Shown one piece after another: positions 27,691 to 36,612 of a DNA stretch of 64,000 bases (position 1 is the stretch's first letter; every line of letters starts with the position of its first letter). Under the pieces are notes generated by a model. The model saw only the letters and a list, made by a program, of their open reading frames with translations. It had not been told where the DNA came from and did no database searches. The stretch is from Streptomyces sp. NBC_00353. GTDB taxonomy: Bacteria > Actinomycetota > Actinomycetes > Streptomycetales > Streptomycetaceae. The stretch covers positions 3,968,001 through 4,032,000 of the forward strand of contig NZ_CP107985.1 in NCBI RefSeq assembly GCF_036108815.1, in the 5' to 3' direction. Both the position numbers and the translations under genes were made by a program.

Positions 27691-27894
27691 TCAAAGCGCG
27701 CTCTGGAAACCCCACAGCATCTCCCCCGGCCGTTCGGAACGACCGCGCAGGTCTTCGATCACCGCCCTGAGGACCGGATGGTCCACGGTGCGCAGCGTCT
27801 CGAGATCGATCTCCAACAGGTCGGGGAGGACGCCGGTGCCGCGCTCCGGCGCCTGCGTCGGCCTTGCCTCGTCCTTACGTGCGGACACGCTCAT
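27691..27894 (-). CDS. fxsA: FxSxx-COOH precursor peptide
   Basis: A 67-residue peptide whose last five residues are F-Q-S-A-L, exactly the FxSxx-COOH signature, preceded by EMLWG. The leader region is acidic and helical (VLPDLLEIDLETLRTVDHPVLRAVIEDL), typical for a recognition sequence bound by a radical SAM partner. The Phe and Ser near the C-terminus are the expected sites of FxsB chemistry. The ATG at 27894 has GGGAG six bases upstream; a GTG one codon earlier is possible. It lies between the SAV_2336-like gene and fxsB, on the same strand. Confidence 0.9.
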   Translation of the reverse strand: MSVSARKDEARPTQAPERGTGVLPDLLEIDLETLRTVDHPVLRAVIEDLRGRSERPGEMLWGFQSAL

Positions 27895-27974
27895 CACCGC
27901 TCCCGGTTACCGTCGTACTCGGCTCACTGCCATGCGCTCGTCCGTGGGCGCAGGGCACCTGGTGTTCCGGCTGC

Positions 27975-27996
27975 GAGCGCACGCCGTCGTGCGCTC
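27975..27996 (-). terminator. Hairpin at the end of the SAV_2336-like gene
   Basis: Perfect 9-bp stem GAGCGCACG / CGTGCGCTC with a 4-nt loop, overlapping the stop codon of the upstream gene and 81 bases before fxsA. It may separate the two transcription units. Confidence 0.4.
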
Positions 27997-30900
27997 ATCG
28001 TTCAAGTTCGGCAAGGCGGGCTGCGGACGACTCACCCGCCGCGCCACCGCCGTCCGGCATCGTGCGCCACTCCTGGGCGGCCGCTCGGTAGGCCTCACGT
28101 GCCGCTCGGGGCCGGCCTGCTTCTTCATAGGTCATACCCCGACAGTGGTTGGCCTGAGCACTCAACTCCACTGCTTGTAGAAACTGTTGCGGATTCTCCC
28201 GCTCGGCTGCGGCCGTCCGGGCCGATTCGGCGGCGTCCCGGAACGCCTCGGCCGCCTCGTCCAGCCGGGTCGGCCGGTGCAGCACGTGGTACGCATCGAC
28301 GTGCGACCGGCCGAGTTCCAGCAGACAGCGGGCGGCTGTCAGCGGATCGCGTGCTTCCCGGGCCGCGAGCCCGAAGAGATGCTCGGCCTCCCGCAGATCG
28401 ACCCGGTCCTCGGTGGCCCGGTGCCGCAGCATGAGGGCCCGGCCGAGCATGAGCAGCCGGTCCGACTGGCTGTTGCTGTCCGAAGGGGTCTCAGTGCGGC
28501 AGTCGCGCAGGATGCGCACTGCCGTGCCGATGTACGGCCGCCCGTCGGGCAGTTCGGCACGGCGCAGCATGATCTCGCCCCATTCGGCGAGCAGATCCGC
28601 GTGGGCCCGGGAGTCCCTCGGCGTCCCGCGGGCGGCCCGGCCGAACCACTCTGCCGCGAGGCCGAGTTCGTCCGCGTCACCGGTGTGCTCGTACCGCGCC
28701 GCGCAGACCCGCCCCGCTCTGAGCTGCAGCAAGGCGCGCGTCCGCTGGTCGCGTACGGTTGCCAGTGCCTGCTCGACCAGGGTCGCTGCCTCATCGGGCT
28801 CGGTGCCTGAGGCCAGCAGGGCATCCACCAGGTCCAGCAGGATCCGAGTCTGCGTGCCCATGGTCTGCGCGCCCCCCTCCCCGGCGAGCACCTTGCGAAG
28901 CGACCGGGCCCCCTGTCCCGCGTAGAGCCGGGACTGCTCGGGGTCGGCCGTCGCCCGGGCCAGATGCAGCAGTGTGCGGCCGTGCGCCAGCGACAGGCTC
29001 ATCGGGCGGTTCTCCTGATCGGGCCAGACGTCGGCGAACGCCTCCAGCATGCCGACCGCCCCCTGCAGCAGGGAGCTGTCGCCGCTGAGCCGCCATTGCG
29101 CCTCCATCGCCCGCACCCGCTCCAGGGTGAGCCGCAGCGCTTCGGCGGGGTCGAGTCCGGCCGCCGCACAGGCGACTGTGTACTCGGCGTCGGCGCGGCG
29201 CAGGAGGCTCAGCGCCCCGCGCCGGTCGCCGCGCCGCCGCCGGTCGTCGGCCGCGGCGTGCAGCACCTTGGCCAGCACGGCCCGTTCACGCGCCGCCCCG
29301 GGCTGCGCGGCGGCGAGTTCCGCGGCGTGCTCGGCCTCGCGCAGCAGCTCGCTGCCGCCCTGGACCTCCCACAGCCGCAGCACACACCGGGCGTACTCGG
29401 CCCAGAGTTCGGGGTCGGCGCCAGGCAGCTCCTCGCGTTCGGTGGCGCCCCGCAGCAGCTGCACGGCGTCGATCAGGTACTGCACCATGCTGTCCACGTC
29501 GAAATGACGCAGGAGCGCGCGGGCGCTCTGCACCGCCGTGTGCGTCGTGCGGTCGGTGGCGTCGCGACCGCGCCGGTCGCCGTAGAGCGCGAACTGCTCG
29601 GGCAGGGGCATGAAACGCTCCAGTACGCGGGCCGCGACCTCGGCGAAGGGGTGGGGGACGCGCGACCCGCTTCCACCGCTCTCCCCGTTCTCGTCACCCT
29701 CTTCGCTCTCCCCGTTCTCGCCGAAGCCGCCGCCGTACGTGCGGGGCCCGATGTCCGTGACGTACGAGGAGGCGCCCCTGCCCTCCCCGAGCTGCGCGAA
29801 CGCCAGCGCGGGAAAGTTCGGCCCGCCCTTGCCGAACCGCTGCTCTATGTACTCGGAGCAGTGTTTGAGCACGAGCAGCGCCTCGTCCCGCCCCAGCGGG
29901 CCGAGCAGCGCCTCCTGGACGCCGGGTGCGAACGCGTACCACTGCCCGCTGCCCGCGACGTCGGCCCTGCTGCGCGACAGCAGCCCGCTGAGCAGCACCT
30001 CGGCAAGCTCGGAGGGGCCCGAGTCGGGCAGCATCGTCCGCTGCACCAGCTGCATCACCGGGAGATAGAGCGGGGCCGCGGCGAGATAGACCGCCAGCTG
30101 TCCGGCGGCCGGGGAGGCCGTCGAACGGAAGCGGCTGACCAGCTGGAGCGACGACATCCGGTCGCCGGGACGCGGCGCGGGGGCCGCGGGCTGGTCGGCC
30201 CTGACCCAGCCGACCGCTCCGGAGATCCGGCCGGAGCCGGTGCCGGAGAGCAGCCTGGCCCAGGCGGCGAGCGCGCCCGCCACCGGCGGCAGTACGGGGA
30301 CGGCGAGGGCGCCGGGACGGACGGTGGGCGCACCGCCGGCCTCCTCGGTGACTTTCAGCACGGTGGCACCGGAGAGCCCTTCGCCGCGGGAGAGCGCGCC
30401 GTAGGTGACCGGCAGTCGGGTGCGGTTCCACATGCGCTGCGGCAGCGGCTGCAGTACGGCGGTCGGGGCCTGCCGGGCCAGCTGATGCAGCAGCCGGTGG
30501 GCCCGCCCGCTGTGCCAGAGAGGTCCGGCGCAGTCGCTGACGAGTACGGTGACCCGGCGGCCGGTCGGATCACTGAGCCGGTCCGCGGAGTTCAGCGGTG
30601 CGGCGGCTGGGTCCGGACTGCGGCTGACCGCGCAGGAGCCGTCGGGCCCGCGGTGCAGATAGCGCACCTGGACGTCCCGGAATGCCCCTAACTGTCCAAA
30701 TACCTGCTGGAGTTCGCCGAACATTCGGTCCCAGACGCGCATCGACGACGAGGCATCCATGACGAACTGCAGGAGTGCGTCGGCCCGGGAGACGCCACGG
30801 AACACCGGAATGATCAACCCACCTGCCCTGGCGCTCAGTTCTGCGGTGGCCGTCTCGTCCAGGATGCGGCGCGTGGGGGGCGAGGCCGGACGGTAGCGCT

Positions 30901-31465
30901 GCAACGGGCGTAAGGCACGCTGGAGTTCGAGGGGCGCGGGGAGTGCGGGTGCGGCGGGCACGCTGAGGGTGAGGGTGGTGGCACTGCGGCCCGTGCGGCC
31001 GCGTGAGTCGTCCTCCTCGTCGCTGCGCACGCCGTCGTGTGCCGCCGCCTTCGGTAGCGGTACGGGATACAGGGCGATGCGGTGGTCGGTGTCCCCGGGA
31101 TCCTCCTGCGCGGCGCTGTCGCCGACCGGTGCCGGGTCCGTGGTGGCGCCGCGGGCGGTCGCGGGCCGGGGGGACGGCGTGGCCGGCCGTTCGCCGTGCA
31201 GCCGGCCGTGCGAGGACGCGCCGGTGGCGCCGCCCTCCTCCTCCCCCTCGGGTACGTCGGCCCGGCGGGTCCACCGGGCGAGCCAGAGGGCGTCGCAGAG
31301 CTGTTCGGCATCGGGGTCGAGTCCGGCCTCGCGCAGCCGGGCCACGAGTGCGGGCAGCAGATCTCCCGCGTAAGACTCCGGCGCACGCCCTTCCGGCTCC
31401 GAGCCAGGCCCTGACCCCGGAAGTGGGCCCCTGTCCGGACCATGCCGTGCCGTGGCGTCGGGCAT
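27995..31465 (-). CDS. SAV_2336-type vWA/TPR protein of a vWA-MoxR system
   Basis: A 1156-residue protein resembling the SAV_2336 N-terminal-domain family. Residues about 30-70 form a small helical domain. Residues about 215-400 look like a von Willebrand A domain with a MIDAS-type DASSS at 237-241 (LLQFVMDASSSMRVWDRM) and a VLVSDCAG strand. A central helical segment has DIGPRTYGGGF. From about residue 640 to the end run helical TPR-like repeats. vWA proteins paired with MoxR ATPases act as chaperone-like metal-binding adaptors. The ATG at 31465 has GAGGTGAT upstream and lies 8 bases after the MoxR gene stop, a tight operon arrangement. Confidence 0.78.
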   Translation of the reverse strand: MPDATARHGPDRGPLPGSGPGSEPEGRAPESYAGDLLPALVARLREAGLDPDAEQLCDALWLARWTRRADVPEGEEEGGATGASSHGRLHGERPATPSPRPATARGATTDPAPVGDSAAQEDPGDTDHRIALYPVPLPKAAAHDGVRSDEEDDSRGRTGRSATTLTLSVPAAPALPAPLELQRALRPLQRYRPASPPTRRILDETATAELSARAGGLIIPVFRGVSRADALLQFVMDASSSMRVWDRMFGELQQVFGQLGAFRDVQVRYLHRGPDGSCAVSRSPDPAAAPLNSADRLSDPTGRRVTVLVSDCAGPLWHSGRAHRLLHQLARQAPTAVLQPLPQRMWNRTRLPVTYGALSRGEGLSGATVLKVTEEAGGAPTVRPGALAVPVLPPVAGALAAWARLLSGTGSGRISGAVGWVRADQPAAPAPRPGDRMSSLQLVSRFRSTASPAAGQLAVYLAAAPLYLPVMQLVQRTMLPDSGPSELAEVLLSGLLSRSRADVAGSGQWYAFAPGVQEALLGPLGRDEALLVLKHCSEYIEQRFGKGGPNFPALAFAQLGEGRGASSYVTDIGPRTYGGGFGENGESEEGDENGESGGSGSRVPHPFAEVAARVLERFMPLPEQFALYGDRRGRDATDRTTHTAVQSARALLRHFDVDSMVQYLIDAVQLLRGATEREELPGADPELWAEYARCVLRLWEVQGGSELLREAEHAAELAAAQPGAARERAVLAKVLHAAADDRRRRGDRRGALSLLRRADAEYTVACAAAGLDPAEALRLTLERVRAMEAQWRLSGDSSLLQGAVGMLEAFADVWPDQENRPMSLSLAHGRTLLHLARATADPEQSRLYAGQGARSLRKVLAGEGGAQTMGTQTRILLDLVDALLASGTEPDEAATLVEQALATVRDQRTRALLQLRAGRVCAARYEHTGDADELGLAAEWFGRAARGTPRDSRAHADLLAEWGEIMLRRAELPDGRPYIGTAVRILRDCRTETPSDSNSQSDRLLMLGRALMLRHRATEDRVDLREAEHLFGLAAREARDPLTAARCLLELGRSHVDAYHVLHRPTRLDEAAEAFRDAAESARTAAAERENPQQFLQAVELSAQANHCRGMTYEEAGRPRAAREAYRAAAQEWRTMPDGGGAAGESSAARLAELER

Positions 31466-31472
31466 CAGCGCA

Positions 31473-32522
31473 TCACCTCGGCCGGTCGAGTCGCTGGATG
31501 AGCAGGTCGGCGAGCCGGTCCCGGCCGGCCGGGGCGGCGGCGTCGGTGAGGTAGATCGCATTCAACAACTGGTCGGTGGCGAGGAGTTCGCTGCGTGACC
31601 GCTCCAGGAAGTGGGCGATGAGATCGTCTCCGGAGCGCGCCGCCTCGTCGCCGAGATGGGCTCGTACGAAGGTGGCGAGCCGCTGGTGGTCGGGGCGGCC
31701 CAGCTCCAGGTGGATGCAGCGGCGCATCAGCGGGGCCGGGAAGTCGCGTTCGCCGTTGCTTGTGAGCACGACGAACGGGAAGGCTGCGCACTGTACCCGG
31801 CCACCCTTGACCGTCACTTTGGTGCCGTCGTCGGTCAGCACCTCGGCCTCACCGTTCGGCAGCCGGTCGGCGATCCGTTCCAGCTCGGGGATGCCGAACT
31901 CACCCTCCTCCAGCACATTGAGGAGATCGTTCGGCAGGTCGATGTCGCTCTTGTCGAGTTCGTCGATGAGCAGCACACGGGGCCGGTCGGAGGGCAGCAG
32001 TGCGGTGCCGAGCGGGCCGAGCCGGATGTAGCTGCCGACGTTCTCCGACGTGTCGGGACCGACCGCCCCTGCCGCTGCGCCGTGCGCGGCGATCTGGACG
32101 TCCTGCAGCCTGGCGATCGCGTCGTAGTGGTAGAGGCCGTCGAGGAGCGTGGACCGGCTGACGATGGGCCAGCGCAGGACCCGGCCGAGCCTGAGTTCAT
32201 GGGCGACGGAGTGGGCCAGGGTGCTCTTTCCGGCTCCGGGGCTTCCGGTGACCAGCAGCGGGCGGCGCAGATAGAGCGCAGCGTTGATCATTTCGAGCTC
32301 TTCGGCGCCAGGCCGATGCAGTTCGGCGAGGTGCCGGTGGCCGCCGAGGCGTCGGGTGGCCGAGCCGTCGGTGAGCGCACCGCCGTCATCGTCCGCTTCG
32401 TCGGGGTCCGGGGCACCGCGGCCCGCGAAGTCACGCCAGGGCGGCGGGGGTGGCAGCTGTTCGATGCCCTCGTGCGGTTCGCCGGCCCCTCGGTAGATGA
32501 GCCACTCACTGGGTTCACTCAT
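31473..32522 (-). CDS. MoxR-type AAA+ ATPase
   Basis: A 349-residue AAA+ ATPase. The acidic Pro-rich N-terminus (1-60) is followed by P-loop GSPGAGKS at 93-100, Walker B RVLLIDELDK at 182-191, sensor-1 VLTSNGE and the arginine finger stretch PLMRRCIHLEL. MoxR ATPases work with vWA proteins to remodel or activate partner complexes. The vWA-like gene starts 8 bases after this stop, and the trypsin/VMAP-like gene lies 118 bases upstream on the same strand. GAGGAA precedes the ATG. Confidence 0.87.
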   Translation of the reverse strand: MSEPSEWLIYRGAGEPHEGIEQLPPPPPWRDFAGRGAPDPDEADDDGGALTDGSATRRLGGHRHLAELHRPGAEELEMINAALYLRRPLLVTGSPGAGKSTLAHSVAHELRLGRVLRWPIVSRSTLLDGLYHYDAIARLQDVQIAAHGAAAGAVGPDTSENVGSYIRLGPLGTALLPSDRPRVLLIDELDKSDIDLPNDLLNVLEEGEFGIPELERIADRLPNGEAEVLTDDGTKVTVKGGRVQCAAFPFVVLTSNGERDFPAPLMRRCIHLELGRPDHQRLATFVRAHLGDEAARSGDDLIAHFLERSRSELLATDQLLNAIYLTDAAAPAGRDRLADLLIQRLDRPR

Positions 32523-32640
32523 AGCGTGTTCCTCGTCGTCACTCGTCCGCCAGGGCGTCTCTGAGGGGCAGCAGCCGTCGAACGTGCCTCACGGTAGCGA
32601 TCCGGGCACTCCCCCGTAAGGGGCGCACCGGCGCGCCCGT

Positions 32641-34725
32641 TCACGGCGCCTCCAGGAACTGACCCGAGCCGGGCAGGGAATAGCGTGGATCGTCATAGAA
32701 CAGGGCAATACCGTCCGACCAGTACATCTCCGTACGACCCGCGCACACGCCTTGTCTCAATTCGTGGATCTTCTGCGGCAACCGGTCGGAGGTGCGGACC
32801 TCCGCGACGGTGTCGGCGGCACGCCGGTGGAATTCCGTACAGACCGCGTCGGTCTCCCCCGTACGCCGCCGCCACAGAGCCACACCGAAGCCGCCTTCGA
32901 GCACCCGCACCAGCCCGGCCGTGGTCTCCGGGCCCGGCCGGTCGCCGTACCGGCAGAGCACCGGCACGGTCTCGTGCGCCAGGGCTTGCAGGGCCGTCAC
33001 CTCCGGTACGCGTACCGCCATCCCGTCCTCGCAGTCGATCACCTCGGCCCGCATCACGGCGTTCCTGGTGCTGTTCCAGCGGGTCCGGCGCAGCCCGTCC
33101 AGTTCATCGGTCGGCGGCCCTTGGTCCGCGCAGCGCACGACCACCGGGCGTACGGCGCCGAGCGGCAGCCCGTCGGGGGTCACCTGCCAGTTGTCGACGT
33201 CCAGGCCGAGCAGCGCCGGTACGACCGCGACCTGGAGCACGGCGGGGCTGTCCGGTTCGTCGCACCGCCGGAATGCCTCGGCGAGCGGGGCCGCGAGCCG
33301 CTCCGGCAGGGCGCCGAGCCCCGTGCCCTGGCTGTCCTCGGCGACGGGCAGGACCTCCCCGGTCAGGCGGGCGATGCCGATCCGCCAGTCGTACAGGTCC
33401 CGTTCCCAGCCGCGCGGCTCCAGCTCCAGCAGGACGAAGGCGCGTTCGCCGTACCGGGCCGGCTCGCTCAACGGGGCGGGGGCCCGCTGGTGCTCCTGGT
33501 CCCGGCGCTGCCGGACGGCGCGCCAGTGCAGCACGAGTTCCTGCCGGAAGTCGCGGGAGAGGTCCTCGTCGGCGATCCGTTTCACCCATTCCCAGAGGGA
33601 CTTCGTGGCGGTCCGGGTGGAGGGCACGTCGAACGGGCGGTCGGCGGCGAGAACACCCATGCAGTAGCGCAGGATGAGTTCGAGCGCGGCGTCGCGGTCA
33701 CGGACGCGGGCGTCGTACAGCGAGCCGAGGCCGTCGCGCCAGCCACGCGGCGCCGGGCGGAGGTCGCGCGCGTGGACGTTGGGCAGGCCGTCGAGGAGAC
33801 TCAGCAGATTGCGGGTGCTGACCGGCGGCGGGAACTCGGCGAGCCTGCCCAGCAGGTCGATCCGCCGCTTGGGGCTGAGCACCCGGCCGGGCGGCCCGGG
33901 CAGGTCGCTCTGCACATCGGCCCAGGTCCGCTCGGTGGAGGCCGGGCTGTTGTGCCGGTCGGCGTGGTAGCGGTCGTGGGCGTGGAAGACGGCCTGGTAG
34001 GTGTCCTCCGACTCGGTCTCCACGGGTCCGGCGGGCACCGTCAGGGAGCGCAGCCGCTCGATGCCGACGGCGGTGCCGCCCTGATGGTCGTCGAGCCGCG
34101 ACTTGATCACGCCGACGACCTCGCCCCGGGCCACGTCCACCACGGGACCTCCGGACATCCCGAGCTCCAGCCAGTCCCCGTCGAGCCGGATCTGCTGGTC
34201 GGCGTCGGCCCAGCCGCCGTACGTGCCCTTCACCTCGCAGTCACCGCTGAGCGTCGTCAGCCCGCCGCCCGGCGAGGGCGCCCAGCCCACGCAGCGGACC
34301 TTGCGGCCGCGGAGCATGGCCTCCGAGCGCTCGGTGACGTACACACAGGTGTGTTCGACGGGCCGCCGGAGCTGGATGAGCGCAAGGTCGGGAGCGGGCC
34401 AGCCGGTGACCCCGGCCGGCCGGGTCTCGGGCAGCGCGGCGAGCACCACACCGGGGACCTCGGTCAGCTCGGCGCTGTACGGATCGGCCCTGAACAACAC
34501 GTTCACCTCGCGCCCCTCCCCCCGCATGGCCACATGCGCGCACGTGAGGACCCAGCTCGGGGCGATGAAGAAGCCGCTGCCCAGGAAGCCCTGGCCGGGT
34601 CCGTCAGTGGCATACCCGGCACCCGGGCGATGGATGCGTACGGTGGCGTCCCGCACGAGGTCCATGAGCGCAGCCTCCGCCTGGCCCGGACCCCCCTCCG
34701 CGCCCCCGCCGGCCTCCTGCGTCAT
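32641..34725 (-). CDS. Trypsin-like protease with VMAP-type C-terminal region
   Basis: A 694-residue protein without a signal peptide. Residues about 15-230 are a trypsin-fold serine protease with a complete triad: His64 in LTCAHV, Asp113 in APDLALIQL and Ser191 in GMSGGPV. Residues about 265-365 are a helical EAD-like region, and the C-terminal 300 residues match the VMAP (vWA-MoxR-associated protein) C-terminal type. Cytoplasmic proteases of this design are proposed effectors in NTP-dependent conflict systems. The start codon overlaps the stop of the upstream CU044_2847/Trypco1-type gene by four bases (ATGA). No self-cleavage site can be named. Confidence 0.82.
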   Translation of the reverse strand: MTQEAGGGAEGGPGQAEAALMDLVRDATVRIHRPGAGYATDGPGQGFLGSGFFIAPSWVLTCAHVAMRGEGREVNVLFRADPYSAELTEVPGVVLAALPETRPAGVTGWPAPDLALIQLRRPVEHTCVYVTERSEAMLRGRKVRCVGWAPSPGGGLTTLSGDCEVKGTYGGWADADQQIRLDGDWLELGMSGGPVVDVARGEVVGVIKSRLDDHQGGTAVGIERLRSLTVPAGPVETESEDTYQAVFHAHDRYHADRHNSPASTERTWADVQSDLPGPPGRVLSPKRRIDLLGRLAEFPPPVSTRNLLSLLDGLPNVHARDLRPAPRGWRDGLGSLYDARVRDRDAALELILRYCMGVLAADRPFDVPSTRTATKSLWEWVKRIADEDLSRDFRQELVLHWRAVRQRRDQEHQRAPAPLSEPARYGERAFVLLELEPRGWERDLYDWRIGIARLTGEVLPVAEDSQGTGLGALPERLAAPLAEAFRRCDEPDSPAVLQVAVVPALLGLDVDNWQVTPDGLPLGAVRPVVVRCADQGPPTDELDGLRRTRWNSTRNAVMRAEVIDCEDGMAVRVPEVTALQALAHETVPVLCRYGDRPGPETTAGLVRVLEGGFGVALWRRRTGETDAVCTEFHRRAADTVAEVRTSDRLPQKIHELRQGVCAGRTEMYWSDGIALFYDDPRYSLPGSGQFLEAP

Positions 34726-35291
34726 GACCCGCCGCCGTCAGCGGCCGCGGCCGCAGGGGGATGCGCCGGTGCGCCGGTGGGTGCCCCGGCGGACGGCGAC
34801 GGGGGCGCGGGCTCCGGTTGTCCGGGGTGAGCCGGTGGCGCCGGGGGCGCCTGGGCTGCGGGTGGCGCGGACGGGATCGGGGGCACGGCCTGCGCGGGCA
34901 CCTGGGGCGTGACCGGCGGATCGACGGGCGGTCCGCCGCCGTTCCAGGTGAGCGTGACCTTGATGGCACCCTTGGCCTCCCCGTCCGCGAGGAGCCCGAC
35001 GACCTTGCCCGCCTTGGCGGTGAGCTCGATGCCGAATTCGACGCTGACCTCGTCCGGCCGCACGGCCCGCAGCGGCTCGGCGAGCGACCGCGCGACGCCG
35101 GTCACCACCCCCTGCAGGCTCTCCACCCGGGCCTGCACCTGGTCGGCGAAGTCCGAGAAGCCGGTGTCCGTGTAGGACAGACCGCTCCCGGCCGGCGTTC
35201 GCCGGAGTTCCTCGGCCCCGGAGATGCGCGCCCAGACCGGCGTACCGTCCGGCAGCTCGATGCGCGTAATACGGGCCTCGCTGTCGCTCAT
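34722..35291 (-). CDS. CU044_2847 (Trypco1-type) family protein
   Basis: A 189-residue protein. The N-terminal 110 residues resemble the CU044_2847 family, also called trypsin-co-occurring domain 1: RIELPDGTPVWARISG, a helix FADQVQARVESLQGVVTGVARSL, then VSVEFGIELTAKAGKVVGLLADGEAKGAIKVTLTW. The rest is a Pro/Ala-rich low-complexity tail. It is thought to partner the trypsin-like protease encoded directly downstream with a four-base overlap. GGGGGGTG precedes the ATG at 35291; the frame continues upstream without a convincing start. It appears to be the first gene of the block. Confidence 0.8.
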   Translation of the reverse strand: MSDSEARITRIELPDGTPVWARISGAEELRRTPAGSGLSYTDTGFSDFADQVQARVESLQGVVTGVARSLAEPLRAVRPDEVSVEFGIELTAKAGKVVGLLADGEAKGAIKVTLTWNGGGPPVDPPVTPQVPAQAVPPIPSAPPAAQAPPAPPAHPGQPEPAPPSPSAGAPTGAPAHPPAAAAADGGGS

Positions 35292-35455
35292 GACACCCCC
35301 CGTTCCCCCAACTCCCCGCAGGTTAACGGCAGTACGTGACCGATGCGAGGTGCATCGGCCATGACACCGGGGCGGGACGCGTCGGTTCCGGAGAGCGTCC
35401 GCACCGTCCCGTGCGGCCCGGTCGGAGGCGCTCACCAGGCATTAAACTTGCCGCC

Positions 35456-35641
35456 ATGTACTTCACCGACCGTGGCATCGAGGAGCTGGAGAAGCGGCGC
35501 GGCGAGGAGGAGGTCACCTTCGAGTGGCTCGCCGAGCAGCTGCGTACCTTCGTCGATCTCAACCCCGACTTCGAGGTGCCCGTCGAGCGCCTCGCCACCT
35601 GGCTGGCCCGGCTCGACGACGAAGACGAAGACGAGGAGTGA
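35456..35641 (+). CDS. DUF6104 family small acidic protein
   Basis: A 61-residue protein, MYFTDRGIEELEKRRGEEEVTFEWLAEQL..., ending in an Asp/Glu tail (DDEDEDEE). It matches the widespread small actinobacterial DUF6104 family, which has no known function. No Shine-Dalgarno sequence is seen. A TAAACT hexamer eight bases upstream of the ATG could be a -10 box, making a leaderless transcript possible. The in-frame upstream extension of 40 codons is Arg/Gly/Pro-rich noise. Confidence 0.8.
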   Translation: MYFTDRGIEELEKRRGEEEVTFEWLAEQLRTFVDLNPDFEVPVERLATWLARLDDEDEDEE

Positions 35642-35682
35642 CGACGAGTGACGAGGACGACGAGTAGAGCGACGCCCGGGAT

Positions 35683-36528
35683 CTAGGATCTGTCGTCCCT
35701 GATCCGGTCGTACGCGAGACCGGCCGCCCCGTGCGCGAGCAGCATCGCCCCGGCGAAGGCCCACCCTCCGCTGCGGCGCCCGACCCCCCAGGCGACGAGC
35801 GGGAGACCCGCGGCGAGCTGGGCCACGGCGAGCGCACGGGCCCTGGGGCCGCGCACCCACGGACCGAGGCCGCTGCTCTCGACCGCGTCGAGTTCCAGCT
35901 TCACCGCATCACGCCAGCCCGCCCACGCGATCCGTTGCGCTTCGGGCCGGCCGCCCGCCGCGTTGTGCAGCCGGTCGGCGGGTTCGCCGGGTTCGAGGCC
36001 CGGCGGGAGCATCACTCCGATGCGGGCGAGGACGGCGAGCAGCCCGCGCAGCCGGGTACGGGCGTCCGCTTCGGGGTCGGGGCGGGTCAGCGCTTCGAGT
36101 TGCTGGATGTCCAGCACGGGATCGAGGCCGAGCCGCGCGGCGAACGTACGCATCGCCTCGTCCTCCCCGGCCGGGGTGCCGTCCGTCAGCCAGACGTAGC
36201 CGACGGGCCGTCGGAAGCCGGACGCGAGTGTGTAGCCCGCCCGGTCGCCGTCCCACCACAGCGCGAGGACCGGCCAGGTGGAACCGACCGCGAGTGCGGT
36301 GGCCCAGCCGCCCAGCACACTGTCGACCGGCTGCTCCCCCTCCGTCTCCGCCGCGCTCCGACTTTCCTGGCTGTCCTGCCAGGGCGTGCCCTCCGGGACG
36401 AGGACGCTCCACTCGTCCCCGGCGGGTGCGAGCAGCATCCGCTCGCGCAGCAGATGGGCCACGGGCCGCACGGATCCGGGCTCGGCCCGGCACAGCAGCA
36501 GCGCGCCCACGGACGATGTCGCGTTCAT
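35683..36528 (-). CDS. Uncharacterised protein with C-terminal membrane segment
   Basis: A 281-residue protein I do not recognise. The first 200 residues are soluble in character (LLAPAGDEWSVLVPEGTPW, GGWATALAVGSTWPVLALWWDGDRAGYTLASGFRRP). The C-terminal part has two hydrophobic stretches (ARALAVAQLAAGLPLVAWGVG and GWAFAGAMLLAHGAAGLAYD), suggesting a membrane hairpin. The ATG at 36528 is preceded by GGTGTGGGG. A perfect GGGCAA-T-TTGCCC palindrome lies 14-26 bases upstream of the start. It is divergent from the DUF4097 gene. Confidence 0.65.
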   Translation of the reverse strand: MNATSSVGALLLCRAEPGSVRPVAHLLRERMLLAPAGDEWSVLVPEGTPWQDSQESRSAAETEGEQPVDSVLGGWATALAVGSTWPVLALWWDGDRAGYTLASGFRRPVGYVWLTDGTPAGEDEAMRTFAARLGLDPVLDIQQLEALTRPDPEADARTRLRGLLAVLARIGVMLPPGLEPGEPADRLHNAAGGRPEAQRIAWAGWRDAVKLELDAVESSGLGPWVRGPRARALAVAQLAAGLPLVAWGVGRRSGGWAFAGAMLLAHGAAGLAYDRIRDDRS

Positions 36529-36541
36529 GCCCCACACCGTA

Positions 36542-36554
36542 GGGCAATTTGCCC
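36542..36554. promoter_or_regulatory. GGGCAA-T-TTGCCC palindrome
   Basis: Perfect 6-1-6 inverted repeat directly upstream of the 36528 start codon. It is a candidate operator or a small 5' mRNA hairpin for the membrane-protein gene. Confidence 0.4.
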
Positions 36555-36612
36555 ATATTTGGAGCTATTTGATCGATCCACGACATCTCACCTCCTCTTG
36601 ACTTCCCCGATC

